From assembly GCA_026129385.1 (NCBI GenBank), contig JAHCIE010000235.1, forward strand, positions 1 to 5,604: 5,604 nucleotides of DNA. The letters run 5' to 3'. Both the position numbers and the translations under genes were made by a program. The notes beneath the pieces were generated by a model that was not told the origin of the DNA, did not search any database, and worked only from the letters and a program-made list of their open reading frames with translations. Shown here in pieces: positions 1 to 5,565 of this stretch. How positions within the stretch are numbered: position 1 is the first letter of the stretch; every line of letters begins with the position of its first letter. Source of the stretch: Anaerolineae bacterium. Lineage in GTDB: Bacteria; Chloroflexota; Anaerolineae; Epilineales; JAHCIE01.

Positions 1-2
1 GC

Positions 3-1070
3 GACACCGTCCTCATCTTCATCGTCGTGTTCGGTATCGTGGCCTTCCAGCTCTTCGTCAGCGTCAGCCGCCCTCTTGTCGACCGCATCATCTTCTGGGG
101 CGACTGGAGCGAGATCCACTGGCTGCGCCGCCTGGACGAGCGCCTGCTCACCAGCAGTGACCTGCGTCAACTGCTAGAGAACATCGTAACCTCCGTGCGT
201 GACGTTCTGCGCGTGGACGCGAGTTTCATCGCGGTCGCTGGCGACGGGCAACTGATGCTAGACACGACCAGCGGGCCGGAGGACAAGGCCCAGGCGTGCC
301 TGACAGAGCTAGACTCCGCTACCCTGGACGCCATCGCCGATGGCGCGACAGCGCAACGCGCCGGCTTCTGGATCATTCCACTGCGCGGCACGGAGGCCGT
401 GGACGGCGTGCGGGCCTTGTTGGGCGTTCTGGGTGTGTCTAAAGACCCGGCGCAGTTGACCGCACGAGAGCGCGCCGCCCTCGTCGATCTGATCGCCCAG
501 GCCGAGCGGGCCATGGAAGATCGTCGCTTGCAGCAGAACATTTTTCGTGTGGTGCGTCAACTCGAGACCGAGATTGAGACCTTGCAGCGCGCTCGATCGC
601 GGATGCTGTACGAAGGCTCCCTGCCCCTCGACGGCGGAGCTTCGCTGGTCGACTCCCCTGACTTCGTCGCCTGGGTGCGCGATGCCCTGAGCCACTACTG
701 GGGCGGCCCAAAGCTGGCCAACAGTCCGCTGCTCCGCCTGCGCATCGTGCGCGCTACCCTCGACAGCGACCGGAACCCGGCCGGGGCGGTACGCACGATC
801 CTGGACGAGGCCATCCAGAGTCTCAAGCCCGAGGGGCAGCGCAGTCTGCTCTCGGTCGATTGGACGCTGTACAACATCCTGGAAATGAAGTTCATCAAGG
901 GACATCGGACACGGGATATTGCCTCGCGCCTGGCAATGAGCGAGTCGGACCTATACCGCAAGCAGCGTGTCGCCATCGAGCAAGTGGCGCAGCAGATCGC
1001 CACTATGGAGGCGCAGGGCCATAACGGCGGCGAGCGGCGCGGGGAGACTTCCCAGCGCGCCGAGGCCTGA
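3..1070 (+). CDS. Membrane-anchored GAF-domain signalling protein with C-terminal HTH-like region (5' truncated)
   Basis: The frame is open through the left edge (first full codon at base 3), so the true start lies outside the window. A GTG at 27 falls inside a hydrophobic stretch and is unlikely to be the start. Visible residues 2-22 (TVLIFIVVFGIVAF and on) form one membrane helix, probably the last of several. Residues about 53-178 look like a GAF sensor domain, with a helix around LRQLLENIVTSVRDVLRV, strand SFIAVAG and strand GFWIIPLRG. Residues about 170-205 are a charged amphipathic linker, probably coiled coil (RQLETEIETLQRAR). The C-terminal part contains FVAWVRDALSHYWGGPKL and then an HTH-like stretch (TRDIASRLAMSESDLYRKQ, about 302-320). 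I see no histidine kinase H-box, GGDEF or HD motif. Inferred role: a membrane sensor that binds a small ligand and passes the signal through a DNA- or protein-binding tail. The family resembles Chloroflexota proteins, but its function is unknown to me. Confidence 0.75.
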   Translation, partial: DTVLIFIVVFGIVAFQLFVSVSRPLVDRIIFWGDWSEIHWLRRLDERLLTSSDLRQLLENIVTSVRDVLRVDASFIAVAGDGQLMLDTTSGPEDKAQACLTELDSATLDAIADGATAQRAGFWIIPLRGTEAVDGVRALLGVLGVSKDPAQLTARERAALVDLIAQAERAMEDRRLQQNIFRVVRQLETEIETLQRARSRMLYEGSLPLDGGASLVDSPDFVAWVRDALSHYWGGPKLANSPLLRLRIVRATLDSDRNPAGAVRTILDEAIQSLKPEGQRSLLSVDWTLYNILEMKFIKGHRTRDIASRLAMSESDLYRKQRVAIEQVAQQIATMEAQGHNGGERRGETSQRAEA

Positions 1071-1593
1071 CGCCCCCCATGAGGCGGGGGAGCAGTCCGC
1101 ATGGCTGCTCCCCCGCCTCTATGGTTATGCCACGCGAGGTCCGTTCAGGTCTAGCTGGCGCAAGGTTGCCCGACCGCGCCAGACGGCGCTCGCGTTCGTC
1201 CTGCTTAAGCTGCTGGGCGCGGAAGGACACGTAGGCCGTGATCTCCTCCTCCAACAGTTCGCGCCCACGCGGGCTAAGCTCCTTGTCCTGGAGAGCGTTC
1301 GCGACGACCTGGATGACCGGATGCGTGAGCGGCACACCGGAGTTGCTCAGCAAGCGCTCCAGGTCCCCCTCTGGCAGGTGTTGCGCGCTCGCCAGCAGGC
1401 GATCGCTCTCCTCTGGCGACAACTGCAAGGCGCGCGCCAACTTCAGCACAACCTTGCGGGAGGGCCGCCGCTCGTCCATTTCCAGGCGCGCAATATAACT
1501 TCCATCGACCCCAACCATTTCCGCCAACTGCTTCTGCGTCAAACCGCGCTCGAGGCGGGCCGACTTCAAGAGGTGTCCGAACGTCGTAAGCAT
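1003..1593 (-). CDS. XRE-family (Cro/CI-like) transcriptional regulator
   Basis: This is a 196-residue protein from the ATG at 1593-1591. The start is supported by an upstream AGAAAGGGG ribosome site and by the HTH domain beginning at once; the open frame continues upstream to 1851 but lacks domain-like sequence there. The HTH_3/XRE domain covers about residues 5-60: helix 2 TQKQLAEMVG (19-28), turn, recognition helix DGSYIARLEMD (30-40), then ERRPSRKVVLKLARAL. Residues 60-135 are helical (SPEESDRLLASAQ, RELLEEEITAYVSFRAQQLK) and may form the dimerisation or effector region. From about residue 145 the chain becomes Arg/Pro/Gly-rich and runs through the 1081-1119 hairpin and 68 bases antisense to the neighbouring gene, so the C-terminus is suspect. 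The gene is divergent from the mevalonate operon and could regulate it or itself; this is inferred from position only. Confidence 0.85.
   Translation of the reverse strand: MLTTFGHLLKSARLERGLTQKQLAEMVGVDGSYIARLEMDERRPSRKVVLKLARALQLSPEESDRLLASAQHLPEGDLERLLSNSGVPLTHPVIQVVANALQDKELSPRGRELLEEEITAYVSFRAQQLKQDERERRLARSGNLAPARPERTSRGITIEAGEQPCGLLPRLMGGVRPRRAGKSPRAARRRYGPAPP
1078..1123. terminator. Strong hairpin between convergent genes, probable bidirectional terminator
   Basis: GAGGCGGGGGAGCAG (1081-1095) pairs perfectly with CTGCTCCCCCGCCTC (1105-1119) around a 9-nt loop. CAT (1078-1080) can also pair with ATG (1121-1123) past a single bulged T. It begins about 10 bases after the stop codon of the membrane GAF gene. 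No U-tract follows on either strand, so it is not a textbook intrinsic terminator; it may act with a termination factor or protect 3' ends. On the minus strand it lies inside the annotated frame of the XRE regulator, which is odd for a terminator and bears on where that gene really ends. Confidence 0.7.
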
Positions 1594-1712
1594 GCTGCTG
1601 CCCCTTTCTGGTGATGGAAGGATGTTATCGGAGTGCGCGGAGATACCAGGAACACACGGATCTGGCGCGACAGCGGCGATATTCGAATGCAACCACACCC
1701 CGTACCTATTCA

Positions 1713-1740
1713 ATTGTACGCGATCATGTCGGCATGTCCA
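1713..1740 (-). promoter_or_regulatory. Second sigma70-like promoter P2 for the XRE regulator
   Basis: On the minus strand, TGGACA (1740-1735, 5/6 match to the -35 consensus), a 16-bp spacer and TACAAT (1718-1713) make a plausible promoter. Predicted start is near 1706, with a leader of about 113 bases. Its -35 lies inside the palindrome at 1734-1743, so a protein bound there would block it. Confidence 0.5.
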
Positions 1741-1743
1741 CAT
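1734..1743. promoter_or_regulatory. Candidate operator, palindrome ATGT-CC-ACAT
   Basis: ATGTCCACAT is a 4-2-4 palindrome overlapping the -35 of P2. Its core TGTCCACA is the reverse complement of the core at 1776-1783, and the two centres are 41 bp apart, about four helical turns. It is a candidate site for autoregulation by the XRE protein; no binding evidence exists. Confidence 0.4.
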
Positions 1744-1773
1744 CGGATACTCACACGCCACGTCCTTCTGCCG

Positions 1774-1785
1774 ATTGTGGACAAT
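1774..1785. promoter_or_regulatory. Candidate operator, palindrome ATTGT-GG-ACAAT
   Basis: ATTGTGGACAAT is a 5-2-5 palindrome just downstream of the predicted P1 start (about +5 to +16), a classic repressor position. Further ATTGT copies occur at 1796-1800 (in the P1 -10) and 1817-1821 (overlapping the P1 -35), spaced 22 and 21 bp. A protein recognising this half-site could cover the whole promoter. Confidence 0.45.
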
Positions 1786-1795
1786 ATACCGTTCC

Positions 1796-1824
1796 ATTGT
1801 ATCAGAATTCAGGTCTATTGTCAA
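1796..1824 (-). promoter_or_regulatory. Sigma70-like promoter P1 for the XRE regulator
   Basis: Read on the minus strand, TTGACA (1824-1819) is followed by a 17-bp spacer and TACAAT (1801-1796). The -35 is a perfect consensus match, the -10 is 5/6, and the spacing is ideal. Predicted transcription starts near 1789, giving a leader of about 195 bases before the ATG at 1593. Confidence 0.75.
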
Positions 1825-1910
1825 GGGATGACAGAAATGCTGCGCCCTCATTTAGGAAGTTCTTATGAAATTTTCCCGAATCGCCCCTCCTTCGTCTGCT
1901 CCCAGCGCGC

Positions 1911-1933
1911 CTGTCGTGTGAGCAAAGCGACAG
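1911..1933. repeat. Short inverted repeat upstream of the mevalonate operon
   Basis: CTGTCG (1911-1916) and CGACAG (1928-1933) form a perfect 6-bp inverted repeat with an 11-bp gap. It would lie about 60-80 bases upstream of the predicted operon transcription start. It could be a regulator site, but it is short enough to be chance. Confidence 0.25.
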
Positions 1934-1951
1934 ATAAGCTCTGCCGCCATA

Positions 1952-1971
1952 TTTGAGAGTCTTTGACAGTC
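1952..1971 (+). promoter_or_regulatory. Tandem 10-bp direct repeat, candidate activator site
   Basis: TTTGAGAGTC (1952-1961) is followed directly by TTTGACAGTC (1962-1971), a 9/10 match at a period of one helical turn. It ends 9 bases before a TATACT box, so it covers about -41 to -22 of the predicted promoter, where class II response-regulator-type activators often bind. The TTGACA within it is only 12 bp from TATACT, too close to be its -35. Confidence 0.45.
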
Positions 1972-1980
1972 TCGGCCCGC

Positions 1981-2003
1981 TATACTTGGGGGCGTACAGG
2001 GAG
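1981..2003 (+). promoter_or_regulatory. Mevalonate operon -10 box and ribosome site
   Basis: TATACT (1981-1986) is a good -10 match. No -35 lies at 16-18 bp; near matches sit at 12 bp (TTGACA, 1963) and 22 bp (TTGAGA, 1953), suggesting an activator-dependent promoter. Transcription would start near 1993, leaving a leader of only about 20 bases. AGGGAG (1998-2003) is the ribosome site, 10 bases before the ATG at 2014. Confidence 0.45.
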
Positions 2004-2013
2004 ACTTCTCGTT

Positions 2014-3285
2014 ATGCGTGTCTCTTCGCGCCTGCCGGGGTTCTACCAACTGAGCGTGGAAGCGCGCCTCGCCCGTGTCGCCGACAGCGTACCCCTCACC
2101 GTCGAGGAAACCGAGTCCCTTCTATCGGGCGGACTGACCCCTGAGTCGGCCTCGGCGCTGGTTGAGAACGTCGTAGGTCTGTATGGGCTACCCTTCGCAG
2201 TGGCTCCCAACTTCACCGTCAACGGCCGCGACGTCCTGGTCCCGATGGTGATCGAGGAGCCATCCGTCGTGGCGGCGGCGAGCCTCGCAGCGCGTCTCGT
2301 CCGCGAGGGAGGCGGCTTTACGGCCGATACTGACCCGCCGCTCATGGTCGGCCAGGTCCACGTGCTGGACATCCCAGACCTGGGCCAAGCCGAGGCGGCC
2401 CTCTACGACCACGCCGATGAGTTACTCATCGACGCCGATCAGCACATACCCAGTATCGTCCGCCGAGGTGGGGGGGCGCGCAGTCTGGAGACAAGACGTG
2501 TGACAACACGTGTCGGCCCCGCGCTCGTCGTGCATCTCGTCCTGGATGTGCGTGACGCGATGGGCGCGAACGCCGTAAACACGGTGGCCGAGGCTCTCGC
2601 GCCGCGCATCGCCGACCTCACGGGCGGGCGAGTCGCGCTACGCATCCTGTCCAACCTGGCCGATCGCCGCCTGGCGCGGGCGGCGTGTCGCGTCCCGCAC
2701 GCCGCGTTCGGCAGCCAGGATACGGATGGCCGCCTGATCGTACGCGCCATTGTCGAGGCTCAGGCCCTGGCCGAAGTCGACGCCTATCGCGCCGTCACCC
2801 ATAACAAGGGCGTGATGAACGGCATCGACGCCGTGGTAATGGCGACGGGCAACGACTGGCGCGCGGTGGAAGCAGCGGCGCACGCCTGGGCCGCGCGCGA
2901 CGGCGGCTACGCGCCGCTGACCCGCTGGGACCAGGCTGACAACGGCGACCTGTCAGGGTCCATTGAGTTGCCCCTGGCGTTGGGCATCGTCGGCGGGACC
3001 ACCCGCGCCCATCCCGTCGCGGCTATCGCCCTCAAAATCCTGGGCGTCGCGACCGCGAGCGAATTGAGCCAGATCGCCGCCTGCGTGGGCCTGGCCCAGA
3101 ACCTCGGCGCGCTGCGTGCCCTCGCAACCGAGGGTATCCAGCAGGGGCACATGACGCTCCACGCACGCCAGGTGGCAATGTCGGCCGGCGCACGGGGCGA
3201 CGACATCCAACGCATCGCCGACCGTCTTGTGGCTGAGCGCAACATTCGCGTTACCCGCGCCGAAGAACTTCTGCGCGAGAATTGA
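2014..3285 (+). CDS. mvaA: Class II hydroxymethylglutaryl-CoA reductase
   Basis: Reduces HMG-CoA to mevalonate with two NAD(P)H, the committed step of the mevalonate pathway; cytosolic. The 423-residue length fits class II enzymes (Pseudomonas mevalonii, 428). The start at 2014 matches the family N-terminus (SRLPGFYQLS aligns with SRLPAFRNLS) and has AGGGAG upstream; an in-frame ATG at 1963 would overlap the promoter. Visible motifs are ENVVG (51-55), EEPSVVAAAS (81-90), DVRDAMGANAVNT (178-190), THNKGVMNGI (262-271), TGNDWRAVEA (278-287) and GHMTLHAR (378-385). The catalytic residues correspond to Glu82, Lys265, Asp281 and His379, all present. Asp142 may correspond to the P. mevalonii residue that favours NADH, but the alignment there has a small gap. 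It is first in the operon, 15 bases before HMG-CoA synthase; next to a synthase the role is biosynthesis rather than mevalonate catabolism. Confidence 0.97.
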   Translation: MRVSSRLPGFYQLSVEARLARVADSVPLTVEETESLLSGGLTPESASALVENVVGLYGLPFAVAPNFTVNGRDVLVPMVIEEPSVVAAASLAARLVREGGGFTADTDPPLMVGQVHVLDIPDLGQAEAALYDHADELLIDADQHIPSIVRRGGGARSLETRRVTTRVGPALVVHLVLDVRDAMGANAVNTVAEALAPRIADLTGGRVALRILSNLADRRLARAACRVPHAAFGSQDTDGRLIVRAIVEAQALAEVDAYRAVTHNKGVMNGIDAVVMATGNDWRAVEAAAHAWAARDGGYAPLTRWDQADNGDLSGSIELPLALGIVGGTTRAHPVAAIALKILGVATASELSQIAACVGLAQNLGALRALATEGIQQGHMTLHARQVAMSAGARGDDIQRIADRLVAERNIRVTRAEELLREN

Positions 3286-3300
3286 ATCGGAGACGAAACT

Positions 3301-4350
3301 GTGATGAAACCTGTTAATCCTGTGGGTATTGTCGGTTACGGAGCCTATATCCCACGCTTCCGCGTCAAGGCGGCTGAGGTCGCCCGCGTGTGGGGCGGCG
3401 GCGAGGGCGGCCTGCCCATTGATGAGAAGGCCGTGCCTGGCCTCGACGAGGACGTGATCTCCATGTCCATCGAGGCGGCTCGCAACGCCCTCAAGCGCGC
3501 CCAGATCAACCCGAAGGACCTCGGCGCAGTATGGGTCGGGTCTGAATCCCATCCCTACGCCGTCAAGCCAAGCTCGACCCTCGTCGCCGAGGCCCTGGAC
3601 GCCACGCCCCTGGTCAGCGCCGCCGACTGGCAATTCGCCTGCAAGGCGGGCACGGAAGCAATGCAGGCTGGCTTCGGCTATATTGGGTCAGGCATGGTGC
3701 GTTACGCCCTCGCCATCGGCGCCGACACGGCCCAGGGCCGCCCCGGCGACGCCCTGGAGTACACGGCGGGCGCGGGCGCGGCGGCCTTCGTGCTTGGCCC
3801 GGCGGACGAAGCGTTGGCCGTCCTCGAAGGCTCCCTCTCCTACGTCACCGACACGCCTGACTTCTTCCGCCGCCCTTATCAGCACTACCCGGAGCACGGC
3901 AATCGCTTCACCGGCGACCCGGCCTACTTTCACCACACGGTCGAGGCAGGCCAGCGCCTGCTAGCGGAGCTGGGCCGCACGGCGCAAGACTACACCTGGG
4001 CGGTGTTCCACCAACCCAACGTCAAATTCCCTACCAAGGCGGGCCAGATGCTCGGCTTCAAGCCGGAGCAGCTGACGCCGGGGCTACTCGTAGGCCAGAT
4101 CGGCAACACCTACGCCGCCGCGTCACCCATTGGGCTGACCGCAACCCTCGACATCGCGCAAACCGGCGACCGCATCCTGGTGGTGTCCTTCGGTTCCGGC
4201 GCGGGCAGCGATGCCCTGTCACTGGTCGTCACCGATGCCATCAAGGAGCGCCGCAAGCTGGCGATGCCAACGGCGGCCTACGTCAAGCGCCGCGACGAGA
4301 TCGACTACGCAACCTACACCCGCTATCGCGGCAAGCTGGAAATGGCCTAG
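3301..4350 (+). CDS. Archaeal-type hydroxymethylglutaryl-CoA synthase
   Basis: Condenses acetyl-CoA with acetoacetyl-CoA to HMG-CoA in the cytosol. The 349-residue length and sequence fit the archaeal-type HMGS family rather than the eukaryotic or Gram-positive MvaS type: GIVGYGAYIPRFR at the N-terminus, VGSESHPYAVKPSST (79-93), ADWQFACKAGTEAMQAG (108-124), VFHQPNVKFPTKAGQMLGF (235-253) and a C-terminal SFGSGAGSDA (296-305). The Glu-Cys-His triad is seen as Glu82, Cys114 and His237, so it should be active. GTG at 3301 is followed directly by ATG at 3304; GGAG at 3289-3292 suits either. In archaea this enzyme works in a complex with acetoacetyl-CoA thiolase and a DUF35 protein, and the next two genes are of those families, so the same complex is inferred here. 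Confidence 0.95.
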   Translation: MMKPVNPVGIVGYGAYIPRFRVKAAEVARVWGGGEGGLPIDEKAVPGLDEDVISMSIEAARNALKRAQINPKDLGAVWVGSESHPYAVKPSSTLVAEALDATPLVSAADWQFACKAGTEAMQAGFGYIGSGMVRYALAIGADTAQGRPGDALEYTAGAGAAAFVLGPADEALAVLEGSLSYVTDTPDFFRRPYQHYPEHGNRFTGDPAYFHHTVEAGQRLLAELGRTAQDYTWAVFHQPNVKFPTKAGQMLGFKPEQLTPGLLVGQIGNTYAAASPIGLTATLDIAQTGDRILVVSFGSGAGSDALSLVVTDAIKERRKLAMPTAAYVKRRDEIDYATYTRYRGKLEMA

Positions 4351-4395
4351 CGCCTGGAACGACCGGCCTACCGCGTCACGAGGATGGAAACATCT

Positions 4396-5550
4396 ATGCG
4401 AGATGTCAATATCATTGGTATTGGGCAAACAAAAGTCGGCGAGCATTGGGATCGCAGTCTGTCCGATCTCGCCGTCGAGGCTGCCCTGGCGGCCCTGGAC
4501 AACGCCGGCCTGGACACGGCCGACGTGCTGTACGTCGGCAACATGCTGGGCGGCGTTCTCAGCGGCCAGGAGCACCTGGGCGCGCTGGTCGCCGACATGG
4601 CCGGCCTACGCGGGCTGCCTGCGCTGCGGGTCGAAGCCGCCGATGCTTCGGGAGCCGCCGCTCTTCACGCAGCGTATCAGGCCGTCGCCGGCGGGTCCGC
4701 CGACGTTACCCTGGTGGTAGGCGTAGAGAAGATGACCGACCGCCTGCCAGACGCTGCCGAAGCGGGGCTGGCCACCGGCAGTCAGGGCGACTACGAGGCC
4801 GCGCAGGGCATCACCGCTATGGCTCAGAGCGCCATGCTCATGCAGCGTTATCTACACCAGTACGGGCTGGAGGTGGGCGACTTCGCCGCCTTCCCGGTCA
4901 ACGCCCACCGCAACGCCGCCGCCAATCCCTTCGCCATGTACCGCAACCAGGTCACGGAAAAGGCCTACCGCCAGGCGAAGATGGTCGCCACCCCTATCAA
5001 CCTCCTCGACGGCGCACCGCTGGCCGACGGTGCAGCGGCCGTCGTACTGGTCGCCACCGACCACGCTCGCGCCCTGGGCCACGTCGGCATTCGCGTCCTG
5101 GCCTCAACCCTGGCGACGGATAGTGTCGCCCTGACCGATCGCGACGACGTGCTGAGCCTCGGCGCGGCGCGCCGCTCGGCGGATGCGGCCTACACCCATG
5201 CGGGGCTTAGCCCCGAGGCCGTGGATGTGGCTGAGTTGCACGACGCCTACAGCATCCTGGCCGCGCTGAGTCTCGAAGCGTGCGGTTTCGCGGCGCGGGG
5301 CCAGGGCATCAAGCTCGGCCAGACGGGCGATATTGGCCGCGAGGGTCGCATTCCCATCGCCACCCTGGGCGGCTTCAAGGCGCGCGGTAATCCGGTCGGC
5401 GCGAGCGGCCTGTATCAGGCCGTCGAGATCGTCACGCAACTGCGCGGCGACGCCGGCGCGAGCCAGGTTGCGGGCGCGCGGGTCGGGCTGGCGCAGAATC
5501 TGGGTGGCAATGGCGCCACCGCTGTCACCCACATTTTCAGCGTGAATTAA
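4396..5550 (+). CDS. Thiolase-superfamily protein (archaeal acetoacetyl-CoA thiolase type) with substituted active site
   Basis: A 384-residue protein of the SCP2-thiolase-like family found beside archaeal-type HMGS. The ATG at 4396 is chosen because homologues begin MRDV.IIGIGQT; an ATG at 4384 abuts GAGG too closely. Family features are clear: GIGQTKVGE, YVGNMLGGVLSGQEHLGAL, VVGVEKMTDR, NAHRNAAANPFAMYRNQ and a C-terminal QNLGGNGATAVTHIF. The catalytic positions differ. The usual nucleophile motif VEAACxSG reads VEAADASG (Asp83, codon 4642-4644), HDCF reads HDAY (His282 kept, Ala284), and GHP reads GNP (Asn332, codon 5389-5391). The only Cys is residue 296 in LEACGF, away from any catalytic motif. 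The frame is intact with GC-rich third positions, so decay or sequencing error is unlikely. A normal enzyme would make acetoacetyl-CoA from two acetyl-CoA. This one may be a structural subunit of the HMGS/DUF35 complex, or catalyse another reaction. It lies 45 bases after HMGS. Confidence 0.9.
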   Translation: MRDVNIIGIGQTKVGEHWDRSLSDLAVEAALAALDNAGLDTADVLYVGNMLGGVLSGQEHLGALVADMAGLRGLPALRVEAADASGAAALHAAYQAVAGGSADVTLVVGVEKMTDRLPDAAEAGLATGSQGDYEAAQGITAMAQSAMLMQRYLHQYGLEVGDFAAFPVNAHRNAAANPFAMYRNQVTEKAYRQAKMVATPINLLDGAPLADGAAAVVLVATDHARALGHVGIRVLASTLATDSVALTDRDDVLSLGAARRSADAAYTHAGLSPEAVDVAELHDAYSILAALSLEACGFAARGQGIKLGQTGDIGREGRIPIATLGGFKARGNPVGASGLYQAVEIVTQLRGDAGASQVAGARVGLAQNLGGNGATAVTHIFSVN

Positions 5551-5565
5551 CCAGGAGACCGAATA

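Larger units (their letters stand above)
1594..2013. other. Divergent intergenic control region (420 bp, no gene)
   Basis: No convincing protein-coding gene is seen here. Open frames crossing it are short or are upstream extensions of neighbouring genes without domain-like sequence. It is visibly more AT-rich than the flanking genes, especially 1676-1880. It holds the promoters and candidate operators of the XRE regulator (minus strand) and of the mevalonate operon (plus strand), listed separately. No tRNA or recognisable riboswitch was seen. Bases 1825-1910 hold nothing I can name. Confidence 0.75.

Noticed and set aside
1734..1785. TGTCCACA elements resembling DnaA boxes, possibly a replication origin
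   Set aside because: Only two copies, no dnaA/dnaN genes or DnaA-box cluster nearby. They fit better as palindromic operators at the XRE promoters.
1594..1851. N-terminal extension of the XRE regulator up to 1851
   Set aside because: The extra residues show no domain-like sequence and would span both promoters and the palindromes. The ATG at 1593 has a ribosome site and the HTH begins at once.
1963..2013. In-frame upstream ATG extending HMG-CoA reductase by 17 residues
   Set aside because: The extension would overlap the direct repeat and -10 box, has no ribosome site, and the class II family N-terminus matches the start at 2014.
1852..2049. Small minus-strand open frame of 65 codons overlapping the start of HMG-CoA reductase
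   Set aside because: No recognisable motif, no ribosome site noted, and it covers the operon promoter; best explained as chance.
2953..3633. Long minus-strand open frame of 226 codons across the mvaA/HMGS junction
   Set aside because: It is antisense to two clear genes; long antisense frames are common in GC-rich coding DNA and the translation shows no family motif.
4396..5550. Thiolase-like gene as a pseudogene
   Set aside because: The reading frame is full length with normal start, stop and codon use, and the non-catalytic family motifs are well kept, which argues for selection on the protein.
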